40,727 bases of DNA from a virus, in the IMG/VR virus record IMGVR_UViG_3300000115_000064, positions 1 to 40,727 of that record. One strand, given 5' to 3'. Each line of letters begins with the position of its first letter. Position 1 is the first letter of the stretch. Shown here piece after piece: positions 7,164-14,227 of the stretch. Under the pieces are notes generated by a model. It saw only the letters and a program-made list of their open reading frames with translations. It was not told where the DNA came from and did not search any database. Made by a program: the position numbers and the translations under genes.

Positions 7164-7682
7164 ATGGCAGAACAACAACCAAGAAACTCACAACTAATGA
7201 GTAAAGAGGCTATGACGGCTATGGCAAACACATCTGGTGTTTCCGGTAAAACCGTACACGAAATCTTTACTTTAATAAACAACGCTAAAGATAAACCTAA
7301 AAAAATAGAAGTTTTAAAACAGTACGATAAACCGTATTTAAGACAACTATTAAAGGCCGCTTTCTATTCTAAAATAGAATGGGACTTACCAGACGGAACG
7401 CCGCCATTTATGGCAAACGAGGCACCAGTTGGTACACAGCATACACTTTTAAGATCGGAAACAAGAAGATTGTTTAACTTCATAAAAGGTGGTAATAACA
7501 CTCTATCTAAAACAAGAAAAGAAACCTTGTTTATTCAGGTGTTAGAGGGTTTACACACAACAGAAGCTGATTTATTAATCAACATTAAAGACAAAAGATT
7601 AAACCAAGTTTACAAAGGCCTTACAGAGGCTGTAGTAAAAGAGGCTTTTGACTGGAATGATGATTTTATGAAAAAAGCTTAA
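7164..7682 (+). CDS. DUF6433-like phage protein
   Basis: This is a 172-residue soluble protein; ATG 7164 was chosen because TTGGAG lies seven bases upstream. The stretch KKIEVLKQYDKPYLRQLLKA, followed by a P-D-G-x-P-P-F motif and a LLRSETRRLFNFIKGG segment, matches the pattern I know from a conserved family of T4-like cyanophages (DUF6433). The ending (NQVYKGLTEAVVKEAFDW) also fits. In those phages it is an uncharacterised cytoplasmic protein near replication genes. No catalytic motif is visible. The gene is followed by a hairpin and a new promoter, so it ends a transcription unit. Confidence 0.7.
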   Translation: MAEQQPRNSQLMSKEAMTAMANTSGVSGKTVHEIFTLINNAKDKPKKIEVLKQYDKPYLRQLLKAAFYSKIEWDLPDGTPPFMANEAPVGTQHTLLRSETRRLFNFIKGGNNTLSKTRKETLFIQVLEGLHTTEADLLINIKDKRLNQVYKGLTEAVVKEAFDWNDDFMKKA

Positions 7683-7693
7683 GAATCAACGAA

Positions 7694-7726
7694 TTTTGAG
7701 GGCGTCCAATGTGTCGCCCTTCAAAA
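7694..7726 (+). terminator. Terminator-like hairpin after the DUF6433-like gene
   Basis: TTTTGAGGGCG (7694-7704) pairs with CGCCCTTCAAAA (7715-7726) with one bulged base and a 10-nt loop. Because the stem itself begins with TTTT and ends with AAAA, the structure could also act on leftward transcription. No long T run follows on the plus strand. Confidence 0.6.
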
Positions 7727-7755
7727 AACTCAATAAAATCAACACTTTTAATCGC

Positions 7756-7784
7756 TTGACAAGTCACTCTTTTTGTGGTATATT
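7756..7784 (+). promoter_or_regulatory. Sigma70-type early promoter with extended -10
   Basis: TTGACA (7756-7761), 17-bp spacer, TATATT (7779-7784), with TG one base upstream of the -10. It drives the small exported-protein gene at 7809. Its last -10 base is also the first base of an exact TATAAATA late box. Confidence 0.85.
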
Positions 7785-7791
7785 ATAAATA
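7784..7791 (+). promoter_or_regulatory. T4-type late promoter box
   Basis: An exact TATAAATA begins at the last base of the early -10. The predicted late start is near 7797, about 12 nt before ATG 7809, so the same gene could be made from sigma70 early and from gp55/gp33 late. Confidence 0.5.
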
Positions 7792-7808
7792 TAGAAAGAG
7801 AGGATATT

Positions 7809-8138
7809 ATGAAAAAGTTTGTTATGACAATATTGATAGTAAATGGCCTGATATGGAGTTTACTTTCAAATATAGCGAAAGCAGATGACTATAATACGGC
7901 GGTAATTGGCCACGTTATACAATCTAAAGTGAATGGCACGAATGTTGATGTCAATGCTTTGATGAGTTATGAGTTAGAAAAGTTAGCTCATAAGTATTCA
8001 ATAGAAATGGTATCAATACTTCAAGCTTATTTACCTGCTATTTTAGACGGTGTAATGACCGATTTAAGATTACAGGCTGATGAAAAATATAAATGTGCTT
8101 TATTAAAAGACTCTAAAATTGAGGACGATTGTAAATGA
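7809..8138 (+). CDS. Small exported protein, unknown function
   Basis: ATG 7809 was chosen because it follows the promoter and a GAGAGGA site; an in-frame ATG at 7773 lies inside the promoter. The 109-residue product starts with a signal peptide (MKKFVMTILIVNGLIWSLLS, probable cut after AKA). The mature domain is mostly helical, with SYELEKLAHKYSIEMVSILQ, and has two cysteines close to the C-terminus. It is presumably periplasmic. No family is recognised. Confidence 0.65.
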   Translation: MKKFVMTILIVNGLIWSLLSNIAKADDYNTAVIGHVIQSKVNGTNVDVNALMSYELEKLAHKYSIEMVSILQAYLPAILDGVMTDLRLQADEKYKCALLKDSKIEDDCK

Positions 8139-8266
8139 TTGAAATATTTTTAGAGGCTCCAACTGATTTGAAAATTATTATACTGGCAGGACTATCACTA
8201 GTCATATACGAAATTTTTAAAAAAGAGGTGTCAAGTTGGAAAAAGCAAAAGTCAAAAAAATACTGA
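8135..8266 (+). CDS. 43-residue membrane peptide
   Basis: The start is an ATGA overlap with the previous stop. The product has a hydrophobic segment (LKIIILAGLSLVIYEIF) followed by a lysine-rich tail, the layout of a small single-pass membrane peptide. Its last 31 bases overlap the start of the SprT-like gene in another frame. Support comes from the tight junction and the hydrophobic pattern only. Confidence 0.5.
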   Translation: MIEIFLEAPTDLKIIILAGLSLVIYEIFKKEVSSWKKQKSKKY

Positions 8267-8643
8267 AAAAAGAATTAGCATCCAGACGTAAGTATAAAAC
8301 AACTTACAAGGATATAAAATACTATTTTAATATGATTAATAAAGCTGTATTTAAAAATAAACTAGCACCATTTAATGATATACAGATTAAAAAGATTTAC
8401 AAAGATAAATCTAAAAAGTTTTGTTTTGGTCAGGTCACAGTATGGGAGTGGAAAAGAAAAGGCTCTCAACAATTTCATTTAGAAATGTTGCCTGAATATA
8501 GAGATAAAAAAGATTTTGTGGACACTTTAGGACACGAAATGGTACACTTGTACCAAATGGCTAATGTTGGTGATACTGGTAATCACAACAAACTATTTTA
8601 TAGTTATAGGCCAAAATTAAATGCTATAGGGATTGACCTATAA
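8236..8643 (+). CDS. SprT-like zinc metalloprotease
   Basis: This is a 135-residue protein starting at TTG 8236, which has GAGGTG five bases upstream. The zinc-binding GHEMVHLYQ (residues 99-107) has the HExxH core (H100, E101, H104). A third histidine lies in GNHNKLFY (H117), the short-spacer pattern of SprT/Spartan-like proteases. The N-terminal half has YFNMINKAVFKNKL, like the family's helical entry. Cellular Spartan cuts proteins crosslinked to DNA; phage SprT-like proteins are mostly uncharacterised, so clearing DNA-protein crosslinks or processing virion proteins are both open. The C-terminal zinc ribbon of bacterial SprT is absent. Confidence 0.8.
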   Translation: MEKAKVKKILKKELASRRKYKTTYKDIKYYFNMINKAVFKNKLAPFNDIQIKKIYKDKSKKFCFGQVTVWEWKRKGSQQFHLEMLPEYRDKKDFVDTLGHEMVHLYQMANVGDTGNHNKLFYSYRPKLNAIGIDL

Positions 8644-8664
8644 TGAAAGTGAGAGAGATATATA

Positions 8665-8961
8665 ATGAGAAAAGTAAAAGAGCTAGACCCTTACATTAAA
8701 CAGCGTGTAGGTGAGGCATTAATACTATTAAGTGAATTGGTAAAACCATCTAACTTATCAGGTACAGGTAAAGTATATTATACTGGTCAATGGGCAAAAG
8801 ATGTTTACGACAACTTTACTGATAAACAAGCAGCTGTTATCTTTACAAAAGTAAGAAAGCTAGAACCACAATTATCTTTTTATCAAATAAAATTAGAATC
8901 ATTTAAAGATGGTGACGGTGTAGAATGGGGAGGATATGATTATTATGCCAAAAAACTTTAA
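8665..8961 (+). CDS. Small soluble protein, unknown function
   Basis: ATG 8665 has a GAGAGAGA ribosome site. The 98-residue product is helical at first (IKQRVGEALILLSELVKPS). It then has NFTDKQAAVIFTKVRKLEPQ, and ends with GDGVEWGGYDYYAKKL, which is aromatic and glycine-rich. No motif is recognised. The end overlaps the ribosome site and start of the glucosaminidase-like gene, indicating coupling. Confidence 0.6.
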   Translation: MRKVKELDPYIKQRVGEALILLSELVKPSNLSGTGKVYYTGQWAKDVYDNFTDKQAAVIFTKVRKLEPQLSFYQIKLESFKDGDGVEWGGYDYYAKKL

Positions 8962-9631
8962 TTGGGAAAAAACATTACACAAAACTTGGTACTGGTCTAA
9001 AGTTATTTTAGCCCTTATTACATTAACATTATTAAGTTATGGGTATGGTACTTTTCACCCTAATAAACACGCTAAATTAAAAGTAAATAGTGAACTTGAT
9101 ATATTCTATATGAGCAAAATCAAAGATATGGATTTAAGAGAACCAGAATTTACATATACTAATGATGTACAATTTGTTAGAGCTTTACATAAATGTATAA
9201 ACTATATAAACTTTTCAACACCAAAAGATAAAAGAGTGCCTTATGAAATGATTGTAGGCCAGGCCGCTTTAGAAAGTGGTTGGGGTATGAGTAGATTTGC
9301 TCAAAAGGCAAATAACTTATTTGGTATTAGAACGTTTAGCGAAAAAACACCACACTTATTACCTGTAGGTGTAGAAAAATGGCCAGGTTGGGGTGTTAGA
9401 TCATTTGGTAGTAAATGTGATAGTGTAAAAGAGTATGTTAGGTTGTTAAATGAACACCCAGCATATGCTGAGTTTAGGGAAAAAAGACAAGAAACTGGTG
9501 ACCCTATAAAATTAATTAAAACTTTAGATAAGTTTTCAACTACAGCTGACTATGACCAAAGAGTTATTAGAATAATTAAGAAAGTCAGAAAGTTAGAAAA
9601 TACTTTTGCCACGGATAAATCAATCAAATAA
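8945..9631 (+). CDS. Membrane-anchored glucosaminidase-like peptidoglycan hydrolase
   Basis: The start is ATG 8945, 11 bases after GGGGAGG; ATG 8936 would be only two bases from it. Of 228 residues, 17-36 are a transmembrane or uncleaved signal segment (SKVILALITLTLLSYGYG). Residues about 75-220 are a glucosaminidase domain of the Bax/FlgJ type, with QAALESGWGMSRFAQKANN carrying the probable catalytic Glu110, then NLFGI and YVRLLNEHPAY. It would cut glycan strands in the periplasm. It could serve as a signal-anchored endolysin, or help local wall opening. The M15-type enzyme at 12938 is the other lysis candidate. Confidence 0.8.
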   Translation: MPKNFNWEKTLHKTWYWSKVILALITLTLLSYGYGTFHPNKHAKLKVNSELDIFYMSKIKDMDLREPEFTYTNDVQFVRALHKCINYINFSTPKDKRVPYEMIVGQAALESGWGMSRFAQKANNLFGIRTFSEKTPHLLPVGVEKWPGWGVRSFGSKCDSVKEYVRLLNEHPAYAEFREKRQETGDPIKLIKTLDKFSTTADYDQRVIRIIKKVRKLENTFATDKSIK

Positions 9632-9639
9632 ATATAACT

Positions 9640-10596
9640 ATGTTTTTAACATTACTAACTTTTATATCAGCTATTAGTATTTCTATTATAGCGGCTGGTT
9701 ATTCAATCATAGGTCTAGCAACACTTTTTGCTGGCGCTTTTGTTCCTATTATTGCTATGGGCTCTGCTTTAGAAGTAGGTAAGTTGGTAGCTGCCAGTTG
9801 GTTATATCAAAACTGGCGCTCAGATGTACCAAGATTATTAAAAGGGTACTTATTTGGTGCCATCATAATTTTAATATTCATTACATCTATGGGTATCTTT
9901 GGTTTTTTATCAAAGGCACACCTAGACCAGGTTAAACCTACATCTGGTAATAATATAAAAATAGAATTACTAGACAATCAAATAAATTCACAACAATTGA
10001 TTATTAACAGATCACAAAAAACGTTAGATCAACTAGACAAAGCTTTAGATGTTTACATAGATAAAGAATATGTAAGTAGAGGTTTAAAAGAGAGAAAGAA
10101 ACAAAAATCTGAACGAGAAGAATTAAATACAGCAATCAATAATGCTAGTGATAAAATTGCTGAACTTACAAATAAAAAGGCAACCTTAAAATTAGAACAA
10201 GATAAGATAGAGGCCGAAGTAGGACCTATCAAGTATATCGCTGAAATGATATATGGTGAAAAAGCAGAGGATTATTTTGACCACTCTGTTAGAATAGTTA
10301 TATTGATATTGATATTTGTATTTGACCCTTTAGCAGTATTACTATTAGTAGCTGCTAATATTTCATTAAGACAATGGAATATGAAAAAAAAATTAAGTAA
10401 AGTAAATGATGAAGACTATCTACAACAAAAGATAGATAAGTTAGAAAAAAGAAACAAAAAATTAAAAGGTTACCAAGGTTTTGTAAACAAACTAGGTTAT
10501 AAAGAGTTAGACGGCCTTGATCCAGATGAAATCAAGCTTAAAATAAATCAAATAATGGACTGGAACGATAATGACAAAAACAATCCTAATAATTAG
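9640..10596 (+). CDS. Multi-pass membrane protein with a long coiled-coil domain
   Basis: This 318-residue protein has three hydrophobic segments before residue 95 (LTFISAISISIIAAGYSIIG, a second about 22-45, and LFGAIIILIFITSMGIFGFL). A coiled-coil of about 90 residues follows (roughly 105-200, KIELLDNQINSQQLIINRSQ onward). A fourth hydrophobic segment is at about 220-245 (IVILILIFVFDPLAVLLLVA), then a basic coiled-coil tail. Similar membrane-coil-membrane proteins occur in marine T4-like phages without known function. The A-G-A-F-V-P-I-I-A-M-G-S-A-L-E-V-G-K stretch with charged residues inside a hydrophobic region is unusual. No ribosome site is seen before ATG 9640. Confidence 0.7.
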   Translation: MFLTLLTFISAISISIIAAGYSIIGLATLFAGAFVPIIAMGSALEVGKLVAASWLYQNWRSDVPRLLKGYLFGAIIILIFITSMGIFGFLSKAHLDQVKPTSGNNIKIELLDNQINSQQLIINRSQKTLDQLDKALDVYIDKEYVSRGLKERKKQKSEREELNTAINNASDKIAELTNKKATLKLEQDKIEAEVGPIKYIAEMIYGEKAEDYFDHSVRIVILILIFVFDPLAVLLLVAANISLRQWNMKKKLSKVNDEDYLQQKIDKLEKRNKKLKGYQGFVNKLGYKELDGLDPDEIKLKINQIMDWNDNDKNNPNN

Positions 10597-10870
10597 TATT
10601 CTATTACTAAATGCTTGTGGTACTTTACCAGCAGTTGTTGGTACATCTACAACCACATACGAATCATATAAAACAATAACATATGTTAAAAGTGGTATTG
10701 ACCTAAGCCTTACGGCCAATGGTAAGAAAACAACAGATGACAAGATTTTATCTTCAATTACAGGTTATGATTGTAAGATTCGTAGGGTTTTGAAAGACGG
10801 ATTAGAGGCAATATGCCAAGAAGTTGATTATAAACAACATCCTGTGCTTGACAAGAACAAAAAAAACTGA
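10571..10870 (+). CDS. Small predicted lipoprotein
   Basis: This 99-residue protein has a type II signal peptide (MTKTILIISILLLNAC, lipobox LLNAC). The mature part contains a KTTDDKILSSITGYDCKIRR segment and DGLEAICQEV, so two cysteines besides the lipidated one. I associate the pattern TTDD...G-x-DC-x-x-x-R...IC with small exported proteins of alphaproteobacteria, which would suggest capture from the host, but I cannot confirm it here. It overlaps the previous gene by 26 bases. Its 3' end carries the promoter at 10848-10876. Confidence 0.7.
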   Translation: MTKTILIISILLLNACGTLPAVVGTSTTTYESYKTITYVKSGIDLSLTANGKKTTDDKILSSITGYDCKIRRVLKDGLEAICQEVDYKQHPVLDKNKKN

Positions 10871-10876
10871 TATACT
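10848..10876 (+). promoter_or_regulatory. Sigma70-type early promoter giving an almost leaderless transcript
   Basis: TTGACA (10848-10853), 17-bp spacer ending in TGA, TATACT (10871-10876). The predicted start at about 10883 is one base before ATG 10884, and no ribosome site lies between. Confidence 0.8.
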
Positions 10877-10883
10877 ATATTAT

Positions 10884-11081
10884 ATGATTAGCAAAGAACT
10901 AAAAAATGAAATCGAACTAAAATCTAAACTGTCACCTGTACAGATTAGAAGAATATCAAACGCTGAAAACAGATGTAAAAAGTCAATGACCGATTGGAGT
11001 AAAAACTATTGGTTTAATGTTTTCAAAAAACTATGTGAGAAATATGACGCTATGGATTATTTCAGAAAGGTTATACATTAA
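10884..11081 (+). CDS. Small basic protein, unknown function
   Basis: ATG 10884 gives 65 residues and lies right behind the -10 of the promoter; in-frame upstream ATGs fall inside the lipoprotein gene and promoter. The product is helical and basic (LSPVQIRRISNAENRCKKSM) with a tryptophan/phenylalanine-rich centre (WSKNYWFNVFKKL). The stop overlaps the next start (TAATG). It might bind nucleic acid, but no family is recognised. Confidence 0.6.
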   Translation: MISKELKNEIELKSKLSPVQIRRISNAENRCKKSMTDWSKNYWFNVFKKLCEKYDAMDYFRKVIH

Positions 11082-11716
11082 TGAATGTTTTTTATTTAGA
11101 TAAAGACCCCGTAATAGCAGCTCAAATGAGTTGTGATAAACACGTGGTAAAAATGATTTTAGAATCAGCACAATTACTTTCTACTTGTCATAGAGTATTA
11201 GACGGTGTAGAGTATTATGGCAAAACAGCCAACGGTAGAAAAATCAAAAGGTGGAAACACCCTAATTCAAACTACGAACAAATACTATACAAAGCAGGCT
11301 GGGTAAAACACCCTAGCACAATATGGTTATTTGAATCTGCTTATAACTATATGTGGTTATATAAACATATGATGGCTCTTAATGATCAGTATAAGAAAAG
11401 ATATAATCATACAAAAGACCACGTTGCTATACAAAAACTTGGTCAAATATTATCATCACCACCTAAAAATTCTAAAATTAATCAGATAGCAACTGATCCA
11501 AAACCAGCAATGCCAGATGAATGTAAAGTACCAGGTGACGCTGTTCAAAGTTATCGTAATTATTATGTGATGAAGAAAAGAAGATTTGCTACTTGGAAAG
11601 CACCGTCTGTTGTACCACAATGGTATACAGATATGATTGAAGCTGACAATAAAAATGTACAGTATAATCAATATGATAGTTTTGACGCCAAATGGTCAGA
11701 GACATTTAAAGGATAG
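11081..11716 (+). CDS. Conserved phage protein with N-terminal FYLDxDP...CDKHVVKM motif
   Basis: This 211-residue protein opens with MNVFYLDKDPVIAAQ and CDKHVVKMILESAQLLS, a pattern I know from uncharacterised proteins in many T4-like and other phages. Conserved-looking D, H, C and K residues cluster in the first 40 positions. W-K-H-P-N-S and KHPSTIWLFESAYNYMW follow, then a C-terminal YRNYYVMKKRRFATWKAPS block rich in aromatic and basic residues. These suggest a nucleic-acid or nucleotide enzyme, but the reaction is unknown. It does not look like T4 endonuclease V. Confidence 0.7.
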   Translation: MNVFYLDKDPVIAAQMSCDKHVVKMILESAQLLSTCHRVLDGVEYYGKTANGRKIKRWKHPNSNYEQILYKAGWVKHPSTIWLFESAYNYMWLYKHMMALNDQYKKRYNHTKDHVAIQKLGQILSSPPKNSKINQIATDPKPAMPDECKVPGDAVQSYRNYYVMKKRRFATWKAPSVVPQWYTDMIEADNKNVQYNQYDSFDAKWSETFKG

Positions 11717-11717
11717 T

Positions 11718-11885
11718 ATGAACTATGAAGAACAAGAAAAATTGTCATTAGTTGAATCTAAAAGACAAACTAAAGAAAGAAAAAACAAAGGTAAAAATAT
11801 GATTAGACCATTTACGTTTGACGAAGAAAAAATATTATGGGATGGTTTAAGAGAGGATAAAAAAAATGAGAACACAACTAATTGA
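11718..11885 (+). CDS. 55-residue charged protein, unknown function
   Basis: ATG 11718 starts one base after the previous stop; earlier in-frame ATGs would lie inside the upstream gene. The product is highly charged (EKLSLVESKRQTKERKNKGK) with an IRPFTFDEEKILWDGLRED C-terminal part. It overlaps the next gene by 20 bases, consistent with coupling. Confidence 0.55.
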   Translation: MNYEEQEKLSLVESKRQTKERKNKGKNMIRPFTFDEEKILWDGLREDKKNENTTN

Positions 11886-12087
11886 AGCATTACAAGAACA
11901 CGCTAAAGGTCATATAGCAAAACATAAAGCAAATGTAGAAGTATTACTAGAAAAAATAAATGGTATTGCTGAACATCCAGATGTTATAGAAACAATTGAA
12001 AAAGAATTGTTGATAATTGCTGAGTATGATGACCAGTTAGAAATACTTAATAAGTATTTTATAACTAAAGACCCATTTAAAAGTTAA
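11866..12087 (+). CDS. Small conserved T4-like phage protein (helical)
   Basis: This 73-residue, almost all-helical protein starts with MRTQLIEALQEHAKGHIAKH. It continues with a KANVEVLLEKINGIAEHPDV block and ends at DDQLEILNKYFI. I recognise this arrangement from small unnamed proteins of T4-like cyanophages. A GAGGA site precedes the ATG. It is followed by a TAATG junction into another gene of the same conserved set (12087, 12394, 12796), so the four probably act together, perhaps in virion assembly. Confidence 0.65.
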   Translation: MRTQLIEALQEHAKGHIAKHKANVEVLLEKINGIAEHPDVIETIEKELLIIAEYDDQLEILNKYFITKDPFKS

Positions 12088-12392
12088 TGCCTTTATATAC
12101 GTTTTATAACAAAAAAACTAAAAAAGAACATACTGATATGATGACCATATCAGAAATGGAGACATATTTAGAACAAAATTCACACATCAACCAGGTCTTA
12201 AAGAGTCTAAATATTGTAGCAGGGGTTTCAGGCCTCTCATATAGGCAAGATGGCGGATGGAAAGACAATTTAAGTAGAATAGCAGAAGCTCACCCTAAAA
12301 GTGAACTTGCCAACAGATATGGTAAAAAAACAATCAAACAATCTAAAACAGAACAAGTATTAGCAAAACACAGGAAAAGAAGAGGTAAATAA
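12087..12392 (+). CDS. Small conserved T4-like phage protein
   Basis: This 101-residue protein opens with MPLYTFYNKKTKKEHTDMM, like the N-terminal strand pair of FmdB-type proteins but without their zinc cysteines. It then has LNIVAGVSGLSYRQDGGWKD and NLSRIAEAHPKSELANRYG, a block well conserved in marine T4-like phages as I remember them, and a basic tail ending KHRKRRGK. The basic tail suggests nucleic-acid or acidic-surface contact. No function is established. Confidence 0.7.
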   Translation: MPLYTFYNKKTKKEHTDMMTISEMETYLEQNSHINQVLKSLNIVAGVSGLSYRQDGGWKDNLSRIAEAHPKSELANRYGKKTIKQSKTEQVLAKHRKRRGK

Positions 12393-12393
12393 G

Positions 12394-12783
12394 ATGGCAG
12401 ATATACCAGATTATATGCGAGATTTTGATATGGACCAAGACTATGGTTTTACACCGGTGTCTTCAAAGCCAAAAACTGATAGTACACCTGCTGTTGATCC
12501 AAAATTGGTAGAAAACTCTAACATAGAGATTTCTAAAGTTAAATCAGATGTTTCATCAATTAAGTCAATGATGAACGAGATAATGCAAATAGTAGCAGAA
12601 AAAGAAACTATAACAAAAGAAGTACAAGCTAAAGATATAACAGATAGATTTAAAGAAATTGAAAAAGTAATATTACCATTTTTATATAATTTATCTAAAT
12701 CAGACGAACCTTACATACATTGGCCAAATAGAGGACCAATTATTAAGGCACAGATAGAGAAAATCTTAAAATTAACAAGGTAA
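12394..12783 (+). CDS. Conserved T4-like phage protein with N-terminal IPDYMRDFD motif
   Basis: This 129-residue acidic protein begins MADIPDYMRDFDMDQDYGF, a short linear motif I associate with small proteins of T4-like cyanophages. A low-complexity linker follows, then a central helix likely to be a coiled coil (residues 45-90), and a C-terminal SDEPYIHWPNRGPIIKAQIE block that ends the family. The N-terminal motif could be a peptide that docks to a partner. Function unknown. Confidence 0.65.
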   Translation: MADIPDYMRDFDMDQDYGFTPVSSKPKTDSTPAVDPKLVENSNIEISKVKSDVSSIKSMMNEIMQIVAEKETITKEVQAKDITDRFKEIEKVILPFLYNLSKSDEPYIHWPNRGPIIKAQIEKILKLTR

Positions 12784-12795
12784 CAAGGAGTTAAT

Positions 12796-12966
12796 ATGAC
12801 AGCGAAAGCAGAACATAAAGAACTAAAAAGAGCCGTTAATGATATTGAAGTAAAAAGAAATAATGATAGATCAACCGGCACTTGGTACGATTTAAGACAA
12901 CTCAAAAAATTAAAGTTAAAAGCAAAGGAAAAAATAAATGAGACTAAGCAAAAACTTTTCGCTTAA
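12796..12966 (+). CDS. YdcH/DUF465-like small helical protein
   Basis: The 56-residue frame starts at ATG 12796 after AAGGAG and ends TAA at 12964-12966, overlapping the next gene by 29 bases. It contains EHKELKRAVNDIEVKRNNDR and the C-terminal LRQLKKLKLKAKEKI, matching the family pattern of a helical hairpin with LKKxxLxxKDxI near the end. Bacterial YdcH proteins are uncharacterised; here a coiled-coil adaptor role is possible. Confidence 0.65.
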   Translation: MTAKAEHKELKRAVNDIEVKRNNDRSTGTWYDLRQLKKLKLKAKEKINETKQKLFA

Positions 12967-13453
12967 AGAACTTATCAAAAGCGAAACAGCTACCAGGAAG
13001 AATATCAATAATAATCCTAATGAGGATAATATTGAGAACTTACAAAGACTTTGTGACCACGTATTACAACCAGTCCGAGACCATTTTGCCAAAGTTGTAT
13101 CAATATCAAGTGGGTTTCGTAGTCCAGAATTGTGTGTAGAAATAGGCTCAAGCGTATCTTCACAACACGCCTCTGGCCAGGCGGCCGATTTCGAAATCTA
13201 TGGATTGTCGAATAAAACATTGGCCGATTGGATACACGATAACCTGGATTTTGACCAGTTGATTCTGGAATACCACAAAAAGGACGAACCTAATAGTGGG
13301 TGGGTACATTGCTCTTATAAGAATGGTGATGAAAATAGAAAAGAATATTTGATAGCATTTAGAGACGCTAATGGTAAAACAGCTTACCAAAAAGAATATT
13401 CAGACGCTGCTGGCGGACCTACACCAGAAGAAGTTAATGAATCTTTGATTTGA
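12938..13453 (+). CDS. Peptidase M15-type peptidoglycan peptidase
   Basis: This 171-residue zinc peptidase is of the Peptidase_M15 type (D-Ala-D-Ala carboxypeptidase/VanY fold). Residues 57-62 are SSGFRS. The metal motif HASGQAADFE gives H77 and D84, and WVHCS gives H124 as third ligand. An N-terminal NFSLKELIKSETATRK segment is typical of this family too. It should cleave peptide stems in the cell wall and is a good endolysin candidate, though virion-associated use is possible. There is no signal peptide, so it would need a holin or other export. AAAGGAAA precedes the ATG. Confidence 0.88.
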   Translation: MRLSKNFSLKELIKSETATRKNINNNPNEDNIENLQRLCDHVLQPVRDHFAKVVSISSGFRSPELCVEIGSSVSSQHASGQAADFEIYGLSNKTLADWIHDNLDFDQLILEYHKKDEPNSGWVHCSYKNGDENRKEYLIAFRDANGKTAYQKEYSDAAGGPTPEEVNESLI

Positions 13454-13477
13454 TTTCGAAGTATTTAAGTATGAAGC

Positions 13478-13506
13478 TTGACAAATAAGCTAAATTATGG
13501 TATAGT
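13478..13506 (+). promoter_or_regulatory. Sigma70-type early promoter, near-leaderless
   Basis: TTGACA (13478-13483), 17 bp ending in TGG, TATAGT (13501-13506). The predicted start near 13513 leaves about 3 nt before ATG 13516. The GAGG ribosome site (13507-13510) lies upstream of that start, so it would be present only in read-through transcripts. Confidence 0.8.
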
Positions 13507-13515
13507 GAGGATATT

Positions 13516-14202
13516 ATGACATTTAAATTTATAGAACTAGACAAGACTATATTACCTAAAACAAAAGGTATGAAAGTAGATGGTCACCGTTTTTACAATA
13601 TAGACGGTAAGAACTATCCATCTGTTACCACGGTATTGGGTATAAGAAAAAAAGAAGGCTTACAAAAATGGCGAGACGCCATTGGTGAGAATGTTGCCAA
13701 TTGGGAAATGGGTAGAGCAGCTCGTAGAGGTAAAGCATTTCACACACTTGTAGAACAATACATCAAAGGCGAAACTCCTAGTATTAGAGACGTTTTACCA
13801 ATAGGTTTATTTAAGTTAATGAAACCTTACATAGATCAAATTGATAATATACATCTATTAGAAGCAATTATGTACAGTCCAAAACTTACAATTGCTGGTC
13901 AAGTAGATTGTGTGGCCGAGTACAATGGTAAGTTATCTGTAATTGATTTTAAGACAGCAAACAAAGAGCGACAAGAAGACTGGATTGAGAATTACTTTCT
14001 ACAAACCACAGCTTATGCTCATATGTTTGAAGAAACGTTTGGAAAACCTATTGAACAAGTGGTTATCTTACTTGCTAGTGAAGACGGTACTGTTCAGACC
14101 TTTGTTAAGAACAAAGCAGACTACGAAGAAGAACTTGGCAAGTCTATTCAAAACTTTTATAAATATTTTGAACAGAAAACAAAAGATAAGGTGAAGTCTT
14201 AA
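13516..14202 (+). CDS. PD-(D/E)XK exonuclease (RecB/Cas4-like)
   Basis: This 228-residue nuclease has the motifs of the RecB-like PD-(D/E)XK group in order. RRGKAFHTLVE contains the conserved H76. GQVDCVAEYNGKLSVIDFKT has the metal-binding D131 and the D144-F-K146 core. YFLQTTAYAHM is the Q-x-x-x-Y motif (Q163, Y167). Related single-domain enzymes in T4-like marine phages are annotated as exonucleases and resemble MGME1, which trims single-stranded DNA ends. A role in recombination, replication-end processing or host DNA breakdown fits its place between an early promoter and gp33/gp59. Confidence 0.88.
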   Translation: MTFKFIELDKTILPKTKGMKVDGHRFYNIDGKNYPSVTTVLGIRKKEGLQKWRDAIGENVANWEMGRAARRGKAFHTLVEQYIKGETPSIRDVLPIGLFKLMKPYIDQIDNIHLLEAIMYSPKLTIAGQVDCVAEYNGKLSVIDFKTANKERQEDWIENYFLQTTAYAHMFEETFGKPIEQVVILLASEDGTVQTFVKNKADYEEELGKSIQNFYKYFEQKTKDKVKS

Positions 14203-14227
14203 AAACATCTTATTTAACAAGGATAAG

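Noticed and set aside
11081-11716. Possible pyrimidine-dimer glycosylase (T4 endonuclease V) for the FYLDKDP protein
   Set aside because: The T4 endonuclease V sequence has a different start and length and no matching motif could be found, so no enzymatic name is given.
14158-14165. Exact TATAAATA inside the exonuclease gene
   Set aside because: It encodes Y-K-Y in the middle of a good coding sequence with no following gene start; in DNA this AT-rich several such words are expected by chance.
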